Part shown: piece by piece, positions 42,052-51,357 of the stretch | Position numbering within the stretch: the first letter of the stretch is position 1 | How the letters are laid out: every line of letters begins with the position of its first letter | Assembly (NCBI GenBank): GCA_963692935.1 | Contig: OY843588.1 | Coordinates: 186,001-250,000 of the forward strand | Length of the DNA: 64,000 nucleotides | Source of the DNA: Bin75 sp963692935 | Lineage (GTDB): Bacteria > Nitrospirota > Nitrospiria > Nitrospirales > UBA8639 | Direction: 5' to 3' | Program-made: the position numbers and the translations under genes | Notes under the pieces: generated by a model | What the model was told of the DNA's origin: nothing | The model's database searches: none | The model's input: only the letters and a program-made list of their open reading frames with translations

Positions 42052-42993
42052 ATGTCCGATACCATTGCATTCCTGTTTCCTGGTCAAGGCTCGCAGGTCG
42101 TCGGGATGGGTCGGGTATGGCGTGACGCGCGTCCCGATCTGATGGCCTTGTTTGAAGAGGCCGGCGCGATACTGGGATATGACCTGCGGCATGTCTGCTG
42201 TGACGGACCGGCGGAACAACTCAATCAAACAGAATATACGCAACCGGCGTTGTTGGTCACGAGTCTTATCGCGTGGCGGGCGTTGGATGCGAAAATCCGG
42301 CCGGCGGTGGTGGCGGGTCACAGTGTGGGGGAATATGCCGCCGTCGTTGCAGCCGGCGGGCTGTCGTTTGCCGACGCGGTGGCGTTGGTGCAGACACGGG
42401 CCAGATACATGGCGGAGGCGGTCCCGTCCGGGAGCGGGCGCGTCGTGGCGATCCTCGGGTTGGCAGGGGAAGTGGTGGAGGATGTCTGTCGTGAGGCGCA
42501 GTCCGAAGGCATGGTCTCACCGGCCAATTTTAATGCTCCGGGGCAGGTGGTGATTGCGGGCGAGCGTGCCGCCGTTGAACGCGCGATGAGCCTGGCCAAA
42601 GCCAGAGGGTGCCACCGTGCTATTCCTTTACCCGTCAGCGTGCCGGTCCACTCGTCCTTGATGCAACCCGCCGCGGATCGTCTGGCCGCTCACGTGCGTG
42701 CGGTGTCTCTTGCCGATTTGAACGTGCCGCTCCTGGCGAATGTGGATGCCCGGCCGTTGGTGCGGGCGGAGGACATTCGGCGTTCGCTGATTCGTCAGTT
42801 GCCCGCCTCCGTGTTGTGGGAGCAAAGCATGCGCGCGATGTGGAACATGGGCATGCGGACGTTTATTGAAATCGGTCCGGGAACGGTCTTGACAGGACTG
42901 GCCAAACGAATCGTGCCGGAGGCGACGTTACTGAATATTCACGATCCGGATTCTTTGGAAAAGACCTTGACGGATGTACGTCATTGCGGGTAA
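42052..42993 (+). CDS. fabD: Malonyl-CoA:ACP transacylase
   Basis: FabD loads malonate onto acyl carrier protein. The 313-residue product begins with TIAFLFPGQGSQVVGMG. The nucleophile serine is in VAGHSVGEYAAVVAAGG near residue 93, and the second catalytic region is PVSVPVHSSLM with the histidine. I choose the ATG at 42052, which starts the conserved N-terminus; an upstream in-frame start lacks similarity. Confidence 0.95.
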   Translation: MSDTIAFLFPGQGSQVVGMGRVWRDARPDLMALFEEAGAILGYDLRHVCCDGPAEQLNQTEYTQPALLVTSLIAWRALDAKIRPAVVAGHSVGEYAAVVAAGGLSFADAVALVQTRARYMAEAVPSGSGRVVAILGLAGEVVEDVCREAQSEGMVSPANFNAPGQVVIAGERAAVERAMSLAKARGCHRAIPLPVSVPVHSSLMQPAADRLAAHVRAVSLADLNVPLLANVDARPLVRAEDIRRSLIRQLPASVLWEQSMRAMWNMGMRTFIEIGPGTVLTGLAKRIVPEATLLNIHDPDSLEKTLTDVRHCG

Positions 42994-43028
42994 GAGGCAA
43001 CTCCTCTACACGAATACAGCGAGGGGCT

Positions 43029-43769
43029 ATGCTGGAAGGGAAAAAAGCCGTGGTGACCGGAGCGGCTCAGGGCATCGGTCAAGCCATTGCGGCGTGCCTG
43101 GCACAAGCGGGGGCGGATGTCGCGGTGGTTGATCTTGATGCAGGGCAGTGTCAGGACACCGTGCAGTTGGTGACTCAACATCGTCGTCAGGGACTGGCGG
43201 TCTCTGCGAACGTCGGACAGTGGGATGCCGTCACGGGCATGGTGGATCGCGTGTTGAAGGAATGGGGGCGCGTGGATGTGTTGGTCAATAATGCGGGCAT
43301 TACCCGTGACGGGTTGATTGTGCGCATGAAGGAAGATGATTGGAACGCCGTTCTCCAGGTCAATCTCACGGGGACATTTTATTGCATGAAAGCCGTACTG
43401 GGTCCGATGTCCAAACAGCGGTATGGCCGGATTATTAATATCGCGTCTATCGTGGGAGCGACCGGGAACGCGGGACAGGCGAACTATGCGACGTCCAAAG
43501 CGGCGGTCATTGGCGTGACCAAATCCGTTGCTCGGGAATATGCGAGCCGGAAGATTACCGTGAATGCGGTGGCGCCGGGTTTTATTGATACGGCGATGAC
43601 CCGGGTGTTGAACCAGGATGTCAAAGACGCGTTAGCGCGACAGATTCCGCTTGGTCGGTTCGGCCAACCCGCTGATGTGGCCGAGGCCGTTCGTTTTCTG
43701 GCGTCTGACGCCGCGGGATATATCACGGGTCAGGTGTTGCATGTGAATGGCGGGATGTATATGGCATAA
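43029..43769 (+). CDS. fabG: 3-oxoacyl-ACP reductase
   Basis: FabG is the NADPH-dependent beta-ketoacyl-ACP reductase. The 246-residue SDR has VTGAAQGIGQAIA near the N-terminus, NNAGITRDGL, the catalytic serine in IVGATGNAGQ, and the Y-x3-K pair in ANYATSKAA. The C-terminal HVNGGMYMA is family-typical. The ATG at 43029 has GAGGGG upstream. Confidence 0.96.
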   Translation: MLEGKKAVVTGAAQGIGQAIAACLAQAGADVAVVDLDAGQCQDTVQLVTQHRRQGLAVSANVGQWDAVTGMVDRVLKEWGRVDVLVNNAGITRDGLIVRMKEDDWNAVLQVNLTGTFYCMKAVLGPMSKQRYGRIINIASIVGATGNAGQANYATSKAAVIGVTKSVAREYASRKITVNAVAPGFIDTAMTRVLNQDVKDALARQIPLGRFGQPADVAEAVRFLASDAAGYITGQVLHVNGGMYMA

Positions 43770-43821
43770 CGTGAGCAATGCATGGTGCAACAGGCTTATT
43801 TAACGGGAGGTGAGAAGGTCG

Positions 43822-44052
43822 ATGGCTGTTGAAGAGCGTATTAAAAAGATTATCGCGGAGCAGTTAGGGGTGGAAGAGGATGATGTCGTGCCCGAAGCGT
43901 CTTTTGTCGAGGATCTGGGGGCTGACTCATTGGATACGGTTGAGCTGGTGATGACGCTTGAGGAGGCCTTTGATATTGAAATTCCCGATGAAGATGCGGA
44001 AAAGATTCAAAAGGTTTCTCAGGCCATTGAGTATATCAAAGAAAAAACCTGA
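43822..44052 (+). CDS. acpP: Acyl carrier protein
   Basis: This 76-residue acidic helical protein carries the growing acyl chain on a phosphopantetheine arm attached to the serine of DLGADSLDTVEL (near residue 36). Length and sequence are standard. GGGAGGTGA provides a good ribosome-binding site upstream of the ATG at 43822. It lies between fabG and fabF as usual. Confidence 0.97.
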   Translation: MAVEERIKKIIAEQLGVEEDDVVPEASFVEDLGADSLDTVELVMTLEEAFDIEIPDEDAEKIQKVSQAIEYIKEKT

Positions 44053-44071
44053 GCCGTGGTGAACGATTCTC

Positions 44072-45373
44072 ATGAGTGAGCATCCCCCGCGGCGCGTCGT
44101 CATCACCGGCCTGGGAGTGGTGACTCCCGTGGGTATTGGTGTCGACAATACCTGGCAGGCGTTGCTGGCCGGCAGGTCGGGTATCGGCCCGATCACGCGA
44201 TTTGATGCCTCGGACTATCCCTGCCGAATCGCGGGTGAGGTGCGGGGCTTCGATCCTGCCTGTTACATCGAAAAAAAAGAAATCAAAAAAATGGATACGT
44301 TCATCCACTACGCCGTAGCGGCCAGCCAGGAGGCGGTGGATGACGCGGGATTACATATCACCCCGGAAAACGCCGAACGGGTCGGGGTGTACATCGGGGC
44401 CGGGATTGGCGGCCTTCCGGGCATTGAGCAGTATCACCAGGTTCTCCAGACCAAAGGTCCGGGGCGTGTCAGCCCGTTCTTCATTCCCATGGTCATCGTG
44501 AATCTGGCCTCTGGTCAGGTGGCGATACGGTTTGGAGCCAGGGGGCCTAACTCGTGTGCGGTCACGGCCTGTGCCACAGGGAATCACTGCATCGGAGATG
44601 CCTACAGGATTATTCAACGCGGGGAGGCGGACGTGATGTTGGCGGGTGGGACGGAGGCGACGATTTGCCCGTTGGCCATTGCCGGATTCGGCGCCGCCAA
44701 AGCGTTGTCCCGTCGGAATGACGATGCGGTGCGGGCGAGTCGGCCGTTTGATCGCGAGCGGGATGGATTTGTCATTGGAGAAGGAGCGGGGGTTGTGGTG
44801 CTGGAAGAACTCGACTATGCACAACGTCGCGGCGTCAGAATGTACGGTGAACTTGTCGGATATGCCATGACCAGCGATGCCTTTCATATCACGGCTCCGC
44901 CGGAGGATGGGGCCGGAGCGGTTGCGTGTCTGGAACAGGCGCTGCGCGATGCCGGGGTGCATCCGGAGACCATTGGGTATATTAATGCTCATGCAACCTC
45001 GACCATGGCGGATGCCATTGAAACCCGGGCTGTCAAAACCGTGTTTGGAGAGCATGCCTATCACCTTCCCGTCAGCTCCACGAAGTCCATGACGGGCCAT
45101 CTGCTGGGCGGTGCGGGGGGAGTCGAGGCCGTGGTGACCACCCTGGCGCTGTATCATGGAATCCTGCCGCCCACGATCAATTTGGAGCATCCCGATCCTG
45201 ACTGTGATCTTGATTATATTCCCGGCCAGGCCCGACAGGCTCCCATCACGGCTGCGATTTCCAATGCGTTTGGTTTTGGCGGCGTCAATGCCTGCCTGGT
45301 TTTCAAGTCCGCGCCAGAGCGTCGCGCTGGTTCCGTGTCCCCCCCGGCGTGCCATACCGGCACGTCCGCCTGA
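44072..45373 (+). CDS. fabF: 3-oxoacyl-ACP synthase II
   Basis: FabF extends acyl-ACP with malonyl-ACP. The 433-residue product starts RRVVITGLGVVTPVG. The catalytic cysteine lies in VTACATGNHCIGDA, and two histidines in NAHATSTMADAIE and KSMTGHLLGGAGGVEA. NAFGFGGVNACLVF closes the active site. A 15-residue proline/serine-rich tail follows the domain. Confidence 0.96.
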   Translation: MSEHPPRRVVITGLGVVTPVGIGVDNTWQALLAGRSGIGPITRFDASDYPCRIAGEVRGFDPACYIEKKEIKKMDTFIHYAVAASQEAVDDAGLHITPENAERVGVYIGAGIGGLPGIEQYHQVLQTKGPGRVSPFFIPMVIVNLASGQVAIRFGARGPNSCAVTACATGNHCIGDAYRIIQRGEADVMLAGGTEATICPLAIAGFGAAKALSRRNDDAVRASRPFDRERDGFVIGEGAGVVVLEELDYAQRRGVRMYGELVGYAMTSDAFHITAPPEDGAGAVACLEQALRDAGVHPETIGYINAHATSTMADAIETRAVKTVFGEHAYHLPVSSTKSMTGHLLGGAGGVEAVVTTLALYHGILPPTINLEHPDPDCDLDYIPGQARQAPITAAISNAFGFGGVNACLVFKSAPERRAGSVSPPACHTGTSA

Positions 45374-45391
45374 CTCGCGGCGTCTCGAACC

Positions 45392-46162
45392 ATGAACGCG
45401 GTGTTCCATGCGACACGCCGCAGACAGAACGAAGCCCGGGGTGTGACGATGTGCCAGGATGCTCAGCAGGTGTTGCAGTATCACTTTCGCCAACCCGCGT
45501 TACTGGAAGAGGCCTTAACGCATCGTTCCCATCTCCAGGAAACATCGTCCAGTCATGCCAGAGATAATGAACGCCTTGAGTTTTTGGGCGATGCCGTGCT
45601 GGGACTCATTGTGAGTGAGTATCTGGCGGAAACCTTTCCGGCGTTGGCGGAGGGAGCGTTGTCACAGATACGATCCCGGCTGGTTGGGCGTGTCGCGTTG
45701 ACGGACGCCGCCCGTCAATTGGGCCTTGGCCCACTGCTTCGCTTGGGGCGGGGCGAAGAACGCACCGAGGGCAGAGACAAAAGTTCCTTGCTGGCCAACG
45801 CGTTAGAGGCGGTCATCGCGGCGATCTATCTGGATGGGGGGATGGCCGCAGCCCGAGCGTTTGTGTTAAAGGCATTGGCATCTCAATGGCGGGCCTTGCG
45901 GGAGGACAATCTCGATGCTTTCCGGCAGGACTACAAAAGTCAATTGCAGGAATGGGCGCAACAACATTTTCACGCATTGCCGGTCTATACGGTGATTGAG
46001 GAATCGGGCCCCGATCATCGCAAGACGTTTACCGTGACCGTTGCCATTGCACGGACCATGTACGGAAGCGGGTTGGGGCAAACCAGGAAGATGGCCGAGC
46101 AGCAGGCCGCGAGGCAGGCGTTGGACCACCTGACGTCCACCGATGCGTGCGGCGTGGTATAA
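45392..46162 (+). CDS. rnc: Ribonuclease III
   Basis: RNase III cuts double-stranded RNA during rRNA and mRNA processing. The 256-residue product has the signature NERLEFLGDAVLGLIVSEYL near residue 59, with the catalytic glutamate and aspartate. Later acidic residues lie in DKSSLLANALEAVIAAIYLDGG. A C-terminal double-stranded RNA-binding domain spans about residues 180-250 (DYKSQLQEWAQQ to KMAEQQAARQAL). The first 19 residues precede the domain, so a start at the ATG at 45449 is possible. Confidence 0.94.
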   Translation: MNAVFHATRRRQNEARGVTMCQDAQQVLQYHFRQPALLEEALTHRSHLQETSSSHARDNERLEFLGDAVLGLIVSEYLAETFPALAEGALSQIRSRLVGRVALTDAARQLGLGPLLRLGRGEERTEGRDKSSLLANALEAVIAAIYLDGGMAAARAFVLKALASQWRALREDNLDAFRQDYKSQLQEWAQQHFHALPVYTVIEESGPDHRKTFTVTVAIARTMYGSGLGQTRKMAEQQAARQALDHLTSTDACGVV

Positions 46163-46163
46163 T
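46155..46163 (+). promoter_or_regulatory. Extended -10 promoter element before the isomerase gene
   Basis: TGGTATAAT (46155-46163) is an extended -10 element with a perfect TATAAT, lying over the last codons of rnc. No good -35 box is seen at the right distance, which extended -10 promoters can tolerate. It would serve the peptidyl-prolyl isomerase gene starting at 46189. Confidence 0.45.
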
Positions 46164-46188
46164 GACGAATAACCGTGGAGGATGGAGC

Positions 46189-46842
46189 ATGATGAAATGG
46201 CAAGTCGTACGGAGTAGCTTTGTGACCTGGGGTGTGGCTCTGGGGTGTGCCAGTGTACTGGTGGGGGGGAGTCTGGCCGATGTGTGGGCCGGAAATCCCC
46301 GGGCGTTGCGTGTGGCGGATGAGAAGGCGCCTCAGAAGGCGCCTCGTGTGACCATCAAAACCAAATTTGGTGAGATGGAGATGGTGCTGTTCCCGGAACT
46401 GGCGCCCAGGCATGTCGAAAGTTTTGTCAATCTGGCCAGGAAAGGTTTTTATAACGGAACCATTTTCCACCGGGTCATCCCCGGATTTATGATCCAGGGC
46501 GGTGATCCATCCACCAAAGACCCAAGCAATCGGGCGGAGTATGGAATGGGAGGCCCCGGGTACACCCTGCCGGCCGAGTTCAGCCAGATTCCTCATGAAC
46601 GGGGCATTGTGTCTGCGGCTCGCACGGCTGATCCCGACAGTGCCGGATCGCAATTTTTCATCATGGTGGGTCGTGCCCCGCATTTGGATGGCCAGTACAC
46701 GGTGTTTGGGGAGGTAGTGAGCGGGATGGATGTGGCGGACACCATCGTGCAACAACGACGAGACCGCAAAGATAACCCCCTCGAACGTATCGAAATCACT
46801 GTCGAAGCACACGACACGGACACGGCAGGCAACGGGTCGTGA
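46189..46842 (+). CDS. Exported cyclophilin-type peptidyl-prolyl isomerase
   Basis: This 217-residue protein is a cyclophilin-family prolyl isomerase. A signal peptide (MMKWQVVRSS basic start, hydrophobic WGVALGCASVLVGGSL core, VWAG cleavage region) fills about the first 37 residues, so it acts outside the cytoplasm. The cyclophilin domain carries FHRVIPGFMIQGGDP, with the catalytic arginine and phenylalanine, and AGSQFFIMVG. GGAGG lies just upstream of the ATG at 46189. It is probably a periplasmic folding factor. Its gene overlaps the downstream edge of the rnc region but has its own promoter element. Confidence 0.92.
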   Translation: MMKWQVVRSSFVTWGVALGCASVLVGGSLADVWAGNPRALRVADEKAPQKAPRVTIKTKFGEMEMVLFPELAPRHVESFVNLARKGFYNGTIFHRVIPGFMIQGGDPSTKDPSNRAEYGMGGPGYTLPAEFSQIPHERGIVSAARTADPDSAGSQFFIMVGRAPHLDGQYTVFGEVVSGMDVADTIVQQRRDRKDNPLERIEITVEAHDTDTAGNGS

Positions 46843-46870
46843 TCCGGCAACAATGACTGTGCGTCACCCG

Positions 46871-47539
46871 TTACACAGGGTGAAAGGGGGCCACCCGATC
46901 TTTGTATGCGGCGTCGCCCGGGAGGAGAATCTGTCCGCCCGTCGTGCCAAGTTTCGTCAGTTGTTCGGCCGTCTCCGGATGCCGGCTCTTCAGGAAACCG
47001 ACCAGCCCGTTGAGAAAGCGATTGGACCGTAGCCCTGTGCCTGAAAACTCGGTCATAAACGTCACGCCCCGGTCCAGCACCGCGTTCACGAGCTGTGCAT
47101 CGGCTTTTTCGCCTTGCATAAATGCCTGAAATTCCTTCTTGAGAGACTCGGTAAACGGTGGGGCCATCCCTTCCGGGATGTGGATGGGGCTGAATGAGCG
47201 ACGCAACGTCTGGATGGCCGCAATGACCTCTCCATCCTGTGCATCCTTCCGTGCCTGGAAATGTTTAAACGTGACGGCTTCGAGAAAGTACCACACCTCC
47301 GCGGCTTTCTCTCCCCATTGCTCGATCAGGGCTTTGTAGAGGGCCCGCCGTTGCTGTTCAAACTGATCCCCGACGCGTTTTTGTTGATAGGCCACGTTGT
47401 TGTCCAGATAGACGCAATCGGTGTGGCAGGGAATACGGACCAGACGGTGCGTCCCACAGCATTGACTGCACAGGGGGCCGTCTAACGCCGGGCACGGGCG
47501 TTTCCCTTTGCGTTCCCGACAGTAGACACAGACGCTCAT
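46871..47539 (-). CDS. Hypothetical protein with N-terminal cysteine cluster
   Basis: I do not recognise a named function. The first 45 residues hold a cysteine-rich cluster, CVYCRERKGKRPCP, CSQCCGTHR and CHTDCVYL, likely one or two zinc sites. The remainder (222 residues in all) is helical and soluble, with no signal peptide. This pattern recurs in conserved hypothetical proteins that look like short zinc-ribbon adaptors. Its start overlaps the end of the beta-propeller gene by four bases, so the two are co-translated. Confidence 0.75.
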   Translation of the reverse strand: MSVCVYCRERKGKRPCPALDGPLCSQCCGTHRLVRIPCHTDCVYLDNNVAYQQKRVGDQFEQQRRALYKALIEQWGEKAAEVWYFLEAVTFKHFQARKDAQDGEVIAAIQTLRRSFSPIHIPEGMAPPFTESLKKEFQAFMQGEKADAQLVNAVLDRGVTFMTEFSGTGLRSNRFLNGLVGFLKSRHPETAEQLTKLGTTGGQILLPGDAAYKDRVAPFHPV

Positions 47540-48603
47540 GGTCGCGTGTCTTCCTGGAACCCGCCCAGTCCATAATCGGAAAGCGTTCGTCGGCGTTTCT
47601 TGTGCGTGCCGCTATTGATCGGGTGTTCCAGACTGTTCATCTCGGCGCCATTGGCGTACAGGTAGGGCACGAGAATTCTGTGTTGCAGACGATCGATTTT
47701 GACGGCGGCGGGCGAGATCAGGAACTCGGCGATGACATGCATGGACTGGTCCGGGTACACCTGCCAGATTTTCCCCGCCGTCAGATCCGACAGATACATG
47801 CTGCCGAACCGATCAAAATCAATGCCGCTTAAATGCTGAAACCGGCCGGTCAACATCGAATTGGAAATGACCTCGGTGATGGTGCGGTCTTCCGCGATTT
47901 CCATCACCGTCCCTTGATCCAGACTGGCCACCAACAGCCGGCCCGACTGTGGATGGACGGCCACGCCCCGCGGCGATGCCAGATCCTCATGTTGGACATA
48001 GAGGGACACGGCATGATGATTGTGCGGGTCAACCTGGTAAATGGCATTGCCCCTCGTATCCAGGACAAAGAGCTGCCCGACGCCGTCGGCAATCAGATCT
48101 GTCAACATCTCAATCTGCATGGGCTGAAACGAAACAGTGACCATGGGCTTGCCTGAGGCGGCATGAAACCCCCGGATGACGTTGATATCAGCCACGTAGA
48201 GGATGTCGCCGACAATGGCCATGCCATGGGGAGCATGCAGAATCGTGTCCCCCCGGCCACCTTGAATAAAGTGCAAATCCAGCATGGTGCCATGCTGATC
48301 GAGTTTGGAGATGAATCCGTTTTGATCGGCCTGTCCGGGTTCGCCGTTGGCATTGGCGATGAAATAGGCATCACCCGCCGGGTGGGCAATAAACGACTGG
48401 GGGTGCTGGAGTTCGCCGATGGGATGGGCCAGAGCCGAGGGTGGCCACCATCCGAGCAGCCACAGGGTTGGGCCGAGCCACACCAGCATGGCGAGGGTGA
48501 GAAGCGGTGTGCTCAACAAAGAGAATGGGCCGCGAGTGACGCAAGCAAACAGCAGGCAACACACTGGAACGGATTGAGAACGCGGGTCGGCAGGTCGTCT
48601 CAC
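47536..48603 (-). CDS. Membrane-anchored or exported NHL/SMP-30-like beta-propeller protein
   Basis: This 355-residue protein has a long N-terminal hydrophobic region (about residues 28-62), serving as a signal or membrane anchor. Repeated beta-propeller blades follow with NHL-like units: HPQSFIAHPAGDAYFIA, APHGMAIVGDILYVAD, LTDLIADGVGQLFVLD, SPRGVAVHPQSGRLLVA, LSGIDFDRFGSMYLSD. Such propellers bind ligands or proteins, or act as lactonase-like enzymes; no catalytic metal set could be confirmed. It overlaps the downstream cysteine-cluster gene (ATGA) and is divergent from folD. Confidence 0.8.
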   Translation of the reverse strand: MRRPADPRSQSVPVCCLLFACVTRGPFSLLSTPLLTLAMLVWLGPTLWLLGWWPPSALAHPIGELQHPQSFIAHPAGDAYFIANANGEPGQADQNGFISKLDQHGTMLDLHFIQGGRGDTILHAPHGMAIVGDILYVADINVIRGFHAASGKPMVTVSFQPMQIEMLTDLIADGVGQLFVLDTRGNAIYQVDPHNHHAVSLYVQHEDLASPRGVAVHPQSGRLLVASLDQGTVMEIAEDRTITEVISNSMLTGRFQHLSGIDFDRFGSMYLSDLTAGKIWQVYPDQSMHVIAEFLISPAAVKIDRLQHRILVPYLYANGAEMNSLEHPINSGTHKKRRRTLSDYGLGGFQEDTRP

Positions 48604-48761
48604 GAACGCATCCTACGGACCGCTTTTGGATGGTGTCAAGAGAGACGACGTGCTCCTGTCCCGGATTGACGACAATTTTGAGCCCCTGTTATCGTCACGG
48701 GGTTGCACAGGGTGGTAACCATTAATGTTCGGGTAGCACATTCAGGCGAAAGGAGAATGCG

Positions 48762-49616
48762 GTGTCGGCTCATCTCATTGACGGGAAACAGTTGGCAAAG
48801 GAGATTCGAGATCACATTGGCCTGGACGTGAAGGCGTTTGAAACCCGAACCGGCGTGCGTCCCGGGTTGGCCGTGGTCCTGGTCGGCGACGATCCGGCCT
48901 CGGCCGTCTACGTGCGCAATAAAAAGAAGGCATGTGATACCGCCGGCCTGTATGCGGTTGACCATCATGTGCCGTCGGACACGACGCAGGCCGGGTTGCT
49001 GGACCTCATTCATCGGCTGAATGCGGATGCCGCGGTGCATGGGATTCTGGTTCAACTGCCTTTGCCGTCCCATATCGACAGTCAGGCCGTGTTACAGGCG
49101 GTGTCTCCCGACAAAGATGTTGACGGCTTTCATCCGTACAATGTGGGCCGGTTGGTGGAGGGGGCGACGGGGATTGTGCCGTGTACACCCAACGGGGTGC
49201 TCCGCATGATTGAATCAACCGGCGAAGCCATCCAGGGAAAGCAGGCGGTCGTGGTCGGTCGTAGCAACATTGTCGGAAAGCCGGTGGCCATGTTACTGAT
49301 GCATCGCCACGCCACCGTGACCATTTGTCATTCACGGACGACGGATCTTCCCGCTGTCTGTCGGGGCGCCGATATTCTGGTGGCCGCGATTGGCAAACCA
49401 CAGTTCATCACCGGTGACATGGTGAAAGACGGTGCCATCGTGCTTGATGTGGGCATCAATCGCCTTGATGACGGACGGTTGGTAGGCGATGTGCATTTTG
49501 AACAGGTGCGTGCACGCGCGGGATGGATTTCCCCCGTGCCCGGGGGAGTTGGACCGATGACCATTGCGATGCTTCTGGTGAATACCCTGGAAGGGGCGCG
49601 ACGGGCCGTGGCTTGA
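48762..49616 (+). CDS. folD: Methylenetetrahydrofolate dehydrogenase/cyclohydrolase
   Basis: FolD interconverts 5,10-methylene- and 10-formyl-tetrahydrofolate with NADP. The 284-residue product has VVLVGDDPASAVYVRNKKKAC with the catalytic lysine, GILVQLPLPSHID, and the NADP motif VVVGRSNIVGKPVAMLL. The C-terminal PVPGGVGPMTIAMLL is diagnostic. Start is GTG at 48762, with AAAGGAGA eight bases upstream. It lies next to metF, another folate one-carbon enzyme. Confidence 0.95.
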   Translation: MSAHLIDGKQLAKEIRDHIGLDVKAFETRTGVRPGLAVVLVGDDPASAVYVRNKKKACDTAGLYAVDHHVPSDTTQAGLLDLIHRLNADAAVHGILVQLPLPSHIDSQAVLQAVSPDKDVDGFHPYNVGRLVEGATGIVPCTPNGVLRMIESTGEAIQGKQAVVVGRSNIVGKPVAMLLMHRHATVTICHSRTTDLPAVCRGADILVAAIGKPQFITGDMVKDGAIVLDVGINRLDDGRLVGDVHFEQVRARAGWISPVPGGVGPMTIAMLLVNTLEGARRAVA

Positions 49617-49637
49617 TCGTTCCTTCCGCACACGACC

Positions 49638-50531
49638 ATGCCTGTCCCCCGATCCATATTCCACCATGCCCTGACCCACGGTCAGTTTGCCGTCACCGTC
49701 GAACTGAACCCGCCGAAAGGGACCAATGTGTCGGGGTTGCTGGAGACCGCCAAGTCATTACGCGGGATCGTGCACGGGATCAATGTCACTGACAACACCG
49801 CTGCGGTGATGCGGGCGAGTTCTGTGGCGCTGGCCCGCCTGCTGTCTGAGCAGGGGCATGACCCTGTGCTCCAGCTCACCTGCCGCGATCGAAACCGCAT
49901 TGGCCTTCAATCGGATCTGTTGGGAGCCCATATTCTGGGCATCCGTAACGTGTTATGTCTCACCGGCGACAGTCCGGGCATTGGCGATCACCGGGATGCG
50001 AAGCCGGTGTTTGACCTGGATACCGTGCAGCTCATGCGCGCCGTACAGGCACTCAATCAGGGACACGATTTATCCGGACACCAGTTGGATGGGGCCACGA
50101 CATTCTTTATTGGCGGCGCAGCGGCGCCGGGTGGTGAACCGATTGATCTTGTGCAGAAGAAAATGGCGGCCAAGATCAACGCCGGCGCGCAGTTTTTTCA
50201 GACACAAGCCGTGTTTGCCACCGAGGGATTTCAGTCGTTCATGCGGGCGATTCCCGCAGGGACCTGTTACATCCTGGCTGGTGTCCTGGTACTCCGGTCG
50301 GCCGCGATGGCGGAATATGTCAGAGCGAACATACCGGGCATCCATGTGCCGGATGAGATCATTCACGAACTGCACAAAGCCGGAGATGCCCGTGCGCCTG
50401 AAGTCGGGATTGAGATGGCGGTGCGGACTATTCGCTTGATTCGTCCATGGTGTCATGGCGTGCACATCATGCCCGGACGGTTAGCTGACCGACTGCCCGA
50501 GATTATCCGCAAGGCGGAGGTGGGCGCATGA
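49638..50531 (+). CDS. metF: Methylenetetrahydrofolate reductase family protein
   Basis: This 297-residue TIM-barrel flavoprotein belongs to the MetF family, which reduces methylene-tetrahydrofolate to methyl-tetrahydrofolate. It shows FAVTVELNPPKG, the INVTDN motif, LQLTCRDRNRIGLQSDLLGA, NVLCLTGD, and AGAQFFQTQAVF. The RDRNR segment matches the folate-binding region of the family. Its stop overlaps the panB start (ATGA). The folD-metF-panB set joins one-carbon folate chemistry, since PanB uses methylene-tetrahydrofolate. A partner flavin or zinc subunit, as in acetogens, is not seen nearby. Confidence 0.9.
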   Translation: MPVPRSIFHHALTHGQFAVTVELNPPKGTNVSGLLETAKSLRGIVHGINVTDNTAAVMRASSVALARLLSEQGHDPVLQLTCRDRNRIGLQSDLLGAHILGIRNVLCLTGDSPGIGDHRDAKPVFDLDTVQLMRAVQALNQGHDLSGHQLDGATTFFIGGAAAPGGEPIDLVQKKMAAKINAGAQFFQTQAVFATEGFQSFMRAIPAGTCYILAGVLVLRSAAMAEYVRANIPGIHVPDEIIHELHKAGDARAPEVGIEMAVRTIRLIRPWCHGVHIMPGRLADRLPEIIRKAEVGA

Positions 50532-51313
50532 CGGTTCCAGAATTCCGACGCCAGAAGCATGGGGCAAAACTGGTCGTCGTGACGGCCTACGATGCGTTGT
50601 TCACCCGTCTCATCGAACAAGCCGGCATCCAGGCCATTCTGGTCGGTGATTCGCTGGGTGTCGTGGTGCAGGGGCAACGCGACACGTTGTCGGTCACCAT
50701 GGAAGACATGGTGTATCACACGCGGCTGGTGACCCGTGTCCGTCGCCAGGCGTTGATCATTGCCGATATGCCGTTTATGAGCTATCAGGTCAGTCGCGAG
50801 CAGGCGTTGTACAATGCGGGTCGCTTGATCCAGGCTGGCGCCGCGGCCGTAAAAGTCGAAGGTGGTGGCGTGATTGTGGATCGGGTCCACGCCCTGACCG
50901 CCATGGGTATTCCGGTCATGGGCCATCTCGGCATGACCCCGCAATTCGTGAATCAATTTGGAGGCTACAAAGTGCAGGGCAAAGACGTTGCTCAGGCCGA
51001 CGTGTTGTGCACTGATGCCAGGGCATTGGAACAGGCCGGGGCGTTTTCTCTGGTGCTTGAAGCGATGCCCGCCGCCGTGGCGCAATCCGTGACCCAGGCG
51101 GTCGCAATCCCGACCATCGGGATTGGGGCGGGACCCCATTGCGACGGGCAGGTGTTGGTCCTGTATGACCTGCTGGGTCTGTTTGATGAGTTTGTCCCGA
51201 AGTTTGTCAAACCCTATGCCCACCTCAAAGCCGATGCTCTGCAAGCCTTACGTTGCTTCAAAGACGAAGTCGAATGTCAGCGGTTTCCCACGGACACGGA
51301 AAGCTATCAGTAA
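50528..51313 (+). CDS. panB: 3-methyl-2-oxobutanoate hydroxymethyltransferase
   Basis: PanB makes ketopantoate from ketoisovalerate and methylene-tetrahydrofolate, the first step to pantothenate. The 261-residue product has VVVTAYDALFTRLIEQAG, VGDSLGVVVQG, the IADMPFMSYQ motif, KVEGGG, and PVMGHLGMTPQFVNQFGGY. The C-terminal IGIGAGPHCDGQVLVLYDLLG is conserved. No panC follows; instead the defence island begins 44 bases downstream. Confidence 0.96.
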   Translation: MTVPEFRRQKHGAKLVVVTAYDALFTRLIEQAGIQAILVGDSLGVVVQGQRDTLSVTMEDMVYHTRLVTRVRRQALIIADMPFMSYQVSREQALYNAGRLIQAGAAAVKVEGGGVIVDRVHALTAMGIPVMGHLGMTPQFVNQFGGYKVQGKDVAQADVLCTDARALEQAGAFSLVLEAMPAAVAQSVTQAVAIPTIGIGAGPHCDGQVLVLYDLLGLFDEFVPKFVKPYAHLKADALQALRCFKDEVECQRFPTDTESYQ

Positions 51314-51357
51314 ACGGCCGCCGAAGTTGCGTCGGACCAGAATGGCATGAAAGCGCT

